From: Epiperipatus broadwayi
Taxonomy: Eukaryota > Onychophora > Udeonychophora > Euonychophora > Peripatidae
Length of the DNA stretch: 64,000 nt
Reading direction: 5' to 3'
Assembly (NCBI GenBank): GCA_028023455.1
Contig: JAQFVV010006294.1
Span: 4,788,116 to 4,852,115 of the forward strand
The position numbers were made by a program, and so were the translations under genes. Position 1 is the first letter of the stretch. Each line of letters begins with the position of its first letter. Shown piece by piece: positions 60,578 through 64,000 of this stretch. The notes beneath the pieces were generated by a model, which saw only the letters and a program-made list of their open reading frames with translations, was not told where the DNA came from and ran no database searches.

Positions 60578-60826
60578 ATGGATATACTACAAAATATAAT
60601 GGATATAACTTGTAATGCTGAAAAAATGTTTGGAATATTTATTGATACAGCTTTATTAATATTTCACCGAAGAACTGTTTTGGTACATAAAAAACCACAG
60701 CTCGGACATCATACGGAGTCTAATGAAAAAATTGGAGACGCATTATTATTTATAAGCCTATCCAAGATTTATTTTTTAAATAATAATAAGACAATTATAT
60801 TTCATGAATCATTTTATATAATATGA
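60578..60826 (+). CDS. Small hypothetical ORF or first exon, 82 codons
   Basis: The ORF starts at an ATG in good context (A at -3, G at +4) and has a mixed composition (MDILQNIMDITCNAEKMFGI, then HRRTVLVHKKPQLGHHTES). Its middle is less AT-rich than the surroundings. A possible splice acceptor (cttaccag, ending about 60535) precedes it and a promoter-like cluster lies upstream. I recognise no domain. The hydrophobic stretch near residues 19-28 is short for a membrane segment. It could be a first exon that splices before the last, AT-rich 25 codons, or a chance ORF. Confidence 0.3.
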   Translation: MDILQNIMDITCNAEKMFGIFIDTALLIFHRRTVLVHKKPQLGHHTESNEKIGDALLFISLSKIYFLNNNKTIIFHESFYII

Positions 60827-63059
60827 TATTCAAAGGAGTAAAATGTTATATCCTTTTTGAAGGTAACATTTTTTTTTATTTTTAAAGTGATATATAAAAA
60901 TACCAAACGAAAGTTTAAATGTATTAAGAAGGAAACTTATATAAAAAGTGAACACATAGTTGAATAAAAGATGGATCCATGGAGATACAAATAGTACTTA
61001 AAAGTTTATCAGATAACTAAAGCTAAATTAGATGGAATATGCATGGATACGCCGGCAGAGAAAATACTTAAAAAAAACTTCACAGGATTAATTAATATTA
61101 TGATTTAATAATTATCATCCTAAATACTAAAACCAAGGATTATTTTCTATAAATTTTACTAAATGGATTAATAATTATTTTTATTTTAAACTTTAATGCG
61201 CTTGGATGAGAAGATTTTTAAAAACTCTAGAGAAAATAATCATCATTTTGGACTTATCAGGAACTATCGTCAAGAAAATATGTAATTATAGTTTTGATTC
61301 CTTTTATTTTGTTAACCTAATTTAAATCTAAATTTTTATATAAGATTAGGAAAAACATAAAAACATTAATTTATTAATATTAAAATTTTATAATATAACA
61401 ATCTAATAATTTAGCTAAAAATATTTTAATATAAAGTGTATGGGTGTGAATTTTTTTTTATATCTGCAATGCTCAAGTGGATAAAGGAAGCCTACTGAAC
61501 ACGATGACTAGATAAAGGTTATTGATAATAATAATAACTATTGATAATTTATAATGTATATTTTCTTTTGTTTTCTTTAGATCATCTATGAATTGTAAGG
61601 ATGAAGTGTAAAAGTTTTTTTTTATTATAAATGTAAATGCATTTTTATACAACATTTTAAAAAACATTATGAGATAGGATTGATTTGAAAATATGCATAC
61701 GACGATTATTATTATTTTTTTATTAGTGATATAATCCAACATAATAAATAATTATGTGATTCTTTTAAAATTTTCATGTTATTGGATATTCAAATATTGT
61801 CTAAGTAGATTGTATATGATTAGACATATAGAATAATGAAGTAAGTAGACTTTTCTTGTGGAACAGCTAGATTGTTTAACTATTAATGAATTTTATTTAT
61901 TGTTTTGTAAATGCAGATAGTTATTTATCGATGTAAGATGTGGAAAATCTTGAGAAATAATGTTGAGATAGTGGCTTGGAAGTACTTAGTGAACAGGAAA
62001 CCAAGATGATGTTTTAAGAAATAGGATGTTATAAGGAATGGAAATAATATTTAGTCTTTATGTGAATATCAGCATAGTTAACAAAGCCCTATGACTGATA
62101 CACATTTTATTTGGACAGTGTTTATATTTCTTTAAATATTTGATGTTCTAATAAAGCTGAAGAATAGCTTTAACATCGTCCCTGTACTAGAGGATATTAG
62201 GCAGGTAAATGTCATACCTCTTCACACTGTACCATGATTTTGAGATATGTTAAGAGTAATACTCTAGCTTTCTTCCTTAATCCTATGCATCTGTTTTCTC
62301 TATCTTTATTTCATGTAACTGCATCGTTTAGTAAGATATGTTTAAGAGAAATGATAAATAATTTAGAACTTAGGTTATGCTATCGTTTTGTATAAGATTG
62401 GTTTATTTGCTTAGAAGGAATAGGACGTTATAACTTAAAATTGAAGATCCAAAGTATCCTAAGGCAAGAAAAGAATCATAGAATATATTTTGAATTTTAT
62501 TTTGGAAATGAAATATAAACTTTTTTAAAATAAAGTATCTAAACAAAGATATTTTCTTTAAAGTGATAATAATTTTAAATGCTTTAGTATTATTTTTTTT
62601 TAAGAAAAAAATAAGTATTGCATATTTTTAAAATACAATAGTACAAAGTAAATTATGTAAACAATATGCATAGTATATTTTTTTATTTATTGATTAACAG
62701 AAATATATTGATGATTACACTTATATCATACTAAAGTAAGGCTTAAAGAAGAATATATTATGATTAGTAAACATTGTGTGATAAATACTAAAATCTAGTA
62801 CTGAATTTTTGGATAATATTTTGGGTAACATCTTTGACTTTGCAAGATGAAATTTTTTTTAATATTTTGAGAAGTCCATACTCATTATAAAATTTTGTTT
62901 TCTATAGAATGTTTTTCTAAGTATGAATTTTTTAAGATAAGATAGTTTAATAATATTAAGGATAAAATGCTGTTGCTAATAAAGTAGATAAATATATTTG
63001 TAATAAGTTAACCATAATGAGAAACCAAATAGTAACATTTTTTTTTAAATTTTGTCCTA
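60827..63059. other. No gene firmly seen
   Basis: AT-rich with purine bias on the plus strand. A donor-like caggtaaat lies at about 62201 and a less AT-rich patch surrounds it, but no ORF is attached. The 89-codon minus ORF at 61473-61742 is low-complexity. Confidence 0.4.
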
Positions 63060-63256
63060 AATCTAAATAAAGATATAATTGAAATATAATTTTTTTTTTT
63101 TTTATAACCCGGTAGATCAAACTGTAAAGTAAAAAGATTAAGGATATCCACTGTAAATAGTGTAAATAAATTGTTTATTTATTTGTTGTTAATAATAAAC
63201 TTTGTTAAATTTTGTTATTTCAAAAATTTTGTGTCCGAGTTATTTATTTCTCCACA
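63060..63256 (+). other. LTR 3'-end-like sequence
   Basis: AATAAA-type signals near 63165 and 63192 are followed by tttgttattt, gtgtccgagttatttatttc and tccaca. Polyadenylation signal, then a GTGTCC-type segment, then a CA end is the pattern of many retrotransposon LTR 3' ends. No primer-binding site follows and no matching 5' end was found, so this is tentative. Confidence 0.25.
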
Positions 63257-63856
63257 TCGCTGCATGAAATCATGATATATGCATAATAACTGAAACAAAT
63301 ATATAATTTTGCACAAAAAGATAAATAGAGAATTATTTAAGAATTTAAATATTTTATTGGTATTCATTTAATTAAATAATTATAATTTTACATTGTTTTA
63401 TTGGTCATCAATCAGTTATCACAATATTATATTAAATTATATGCTATCAGTTGCCACACACATTTTGTTTATCAGATTATCAAATGCTACCATGTATTTA
63501 TTTATTATATTCATGAAGATAAAAGATTATATAAAATTATTTTATTATTTTATTATGGTAATAAAATTATAGTAAAAAGAAAAGATATCCAGTAGTAATT
63601 AAATAATGAAGAATATTATTATTATTATTATTTATTATTATTAGTTTAAGTGTAGTAGATTATGACATAAAATCCCTTCTCATATTTTACTACCATATTT
63701 TTATTAACTTAGACTAAACTTTATGAACCTGAGATTATTTTATTTGAGCTAGATTATTATTAAATAGAAGATTAAGATTTAATTATTAGTTTAATCTTAG
63801 TGAGTAGAAGTTATTAAAGTCGTAAGAATACTATGAGTTTGTTATTTGAAATAGTA
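63257..63856. other. No gene seen
   Basis: AT-rich, with an ATT/TTA triplet run near 63617-63640. Confidence 0.5.
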
Positions 63857-64000
63857 ATAAGGGGGGGATAGTGTTCTTATGCCATTGAGGTAGTATCTTG
63901 TAGGATATTGGCTCAATGTAATCTATCTTGTCACCTGTATTTTCACTTCAAGTCTCATGAAAATATTAAATATTTATTTAATTTATTTTTATAAACTGAA
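63857..64000 (+). other. Polypurine-tract-like site and possible LTR start
   Basis: The tract ataagggggggata (63857-63870) followed by gTGTTCTTATGCC resembles a polypurine tract at the junction with a 3' LTR beginning TGTT. The putative LTR runs off the window edge and cannot be confirmed. Confidence 0.25.

Overview
This window looks like intergenic or intronic DNA from a metazoan, most likely an invertebrate. It is strongly AT-rich (roughly three quarters or more A+T by eye). It lacks bacterial gene organisation, and nearly every recognisable coding segment is a decayed transposable element. The element mix (RTE/BovB-type and I-type LINEs, a Penelope-like element with a GIY-YIG remnant, Ty3/Gypsy, hAT, Tc1 and possible pogo/Tigger remnants, tRNA-type SINEs) fits an animal. 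I cannot name the species or phylum with confidence. I see no intact host gene.

Layout. 0-3 kb holds a long minus-strand RTE LINE cut by the window edge. 3.5-15 kb holds a fold-back element with SINE-like arms, a fold-back with a tandem hammerhead-like motif, a tRNA-like SINE, a possible Tigger scrap, a minus-strand hAT transposase pseudogene (7.9-9.6 kb), and a cluster of three related palindromic MITEs interleaved with a degenerate minisatellite (10.7-12.5 kb). 15.8-19.5 kb holds an I-type LINE remnant, a Tc1 transposase scrap, and a repeat carrying a complete-looking type I hammerhead ribozyme core (19352-19393). 21.8-23.5 kb is a less AT-rich block with several protein-like segments broken by stops on the minus strand. 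25-27.3 kb holds two fold-back elements. 28.2-29.8 kb is the Penelope-like element. 30.05-33.5 kb holds two abutting RTE copies. 34-37 kb holds a MITE pair, a less AT-rich block and short inverted repeats. 39.3-40.8 kb holds three hairpin-forming repeats. 44.8-49.8 kb holds two hAT MITEs with 8-bp target-site duplications (one nested in an RTE copy) and a tRNA-derived SINE with a 12-bp duplication. 49.9 kb has a perfect 86-bp palindrome. 52-58.5 kb holds further RTE scraps, a second copy of the hammerhead repeat and a Ty3/Gypsy pol fragment. 59-64 kb is the least repeat-rich part. It has one promoter-like cluster ahead of a small ORF and, at the right edge, a possible LTR boundary.

There is no pathway linking these parts. 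The window records successive insertions. Its most interesting content is RNA- and hairpin-based: one near-ideal hammerhead core, a second hammerhead-like family arranged as inverted dimers, and many fold-back elements. All domain calls come from reading translations by eye. No database search was run.
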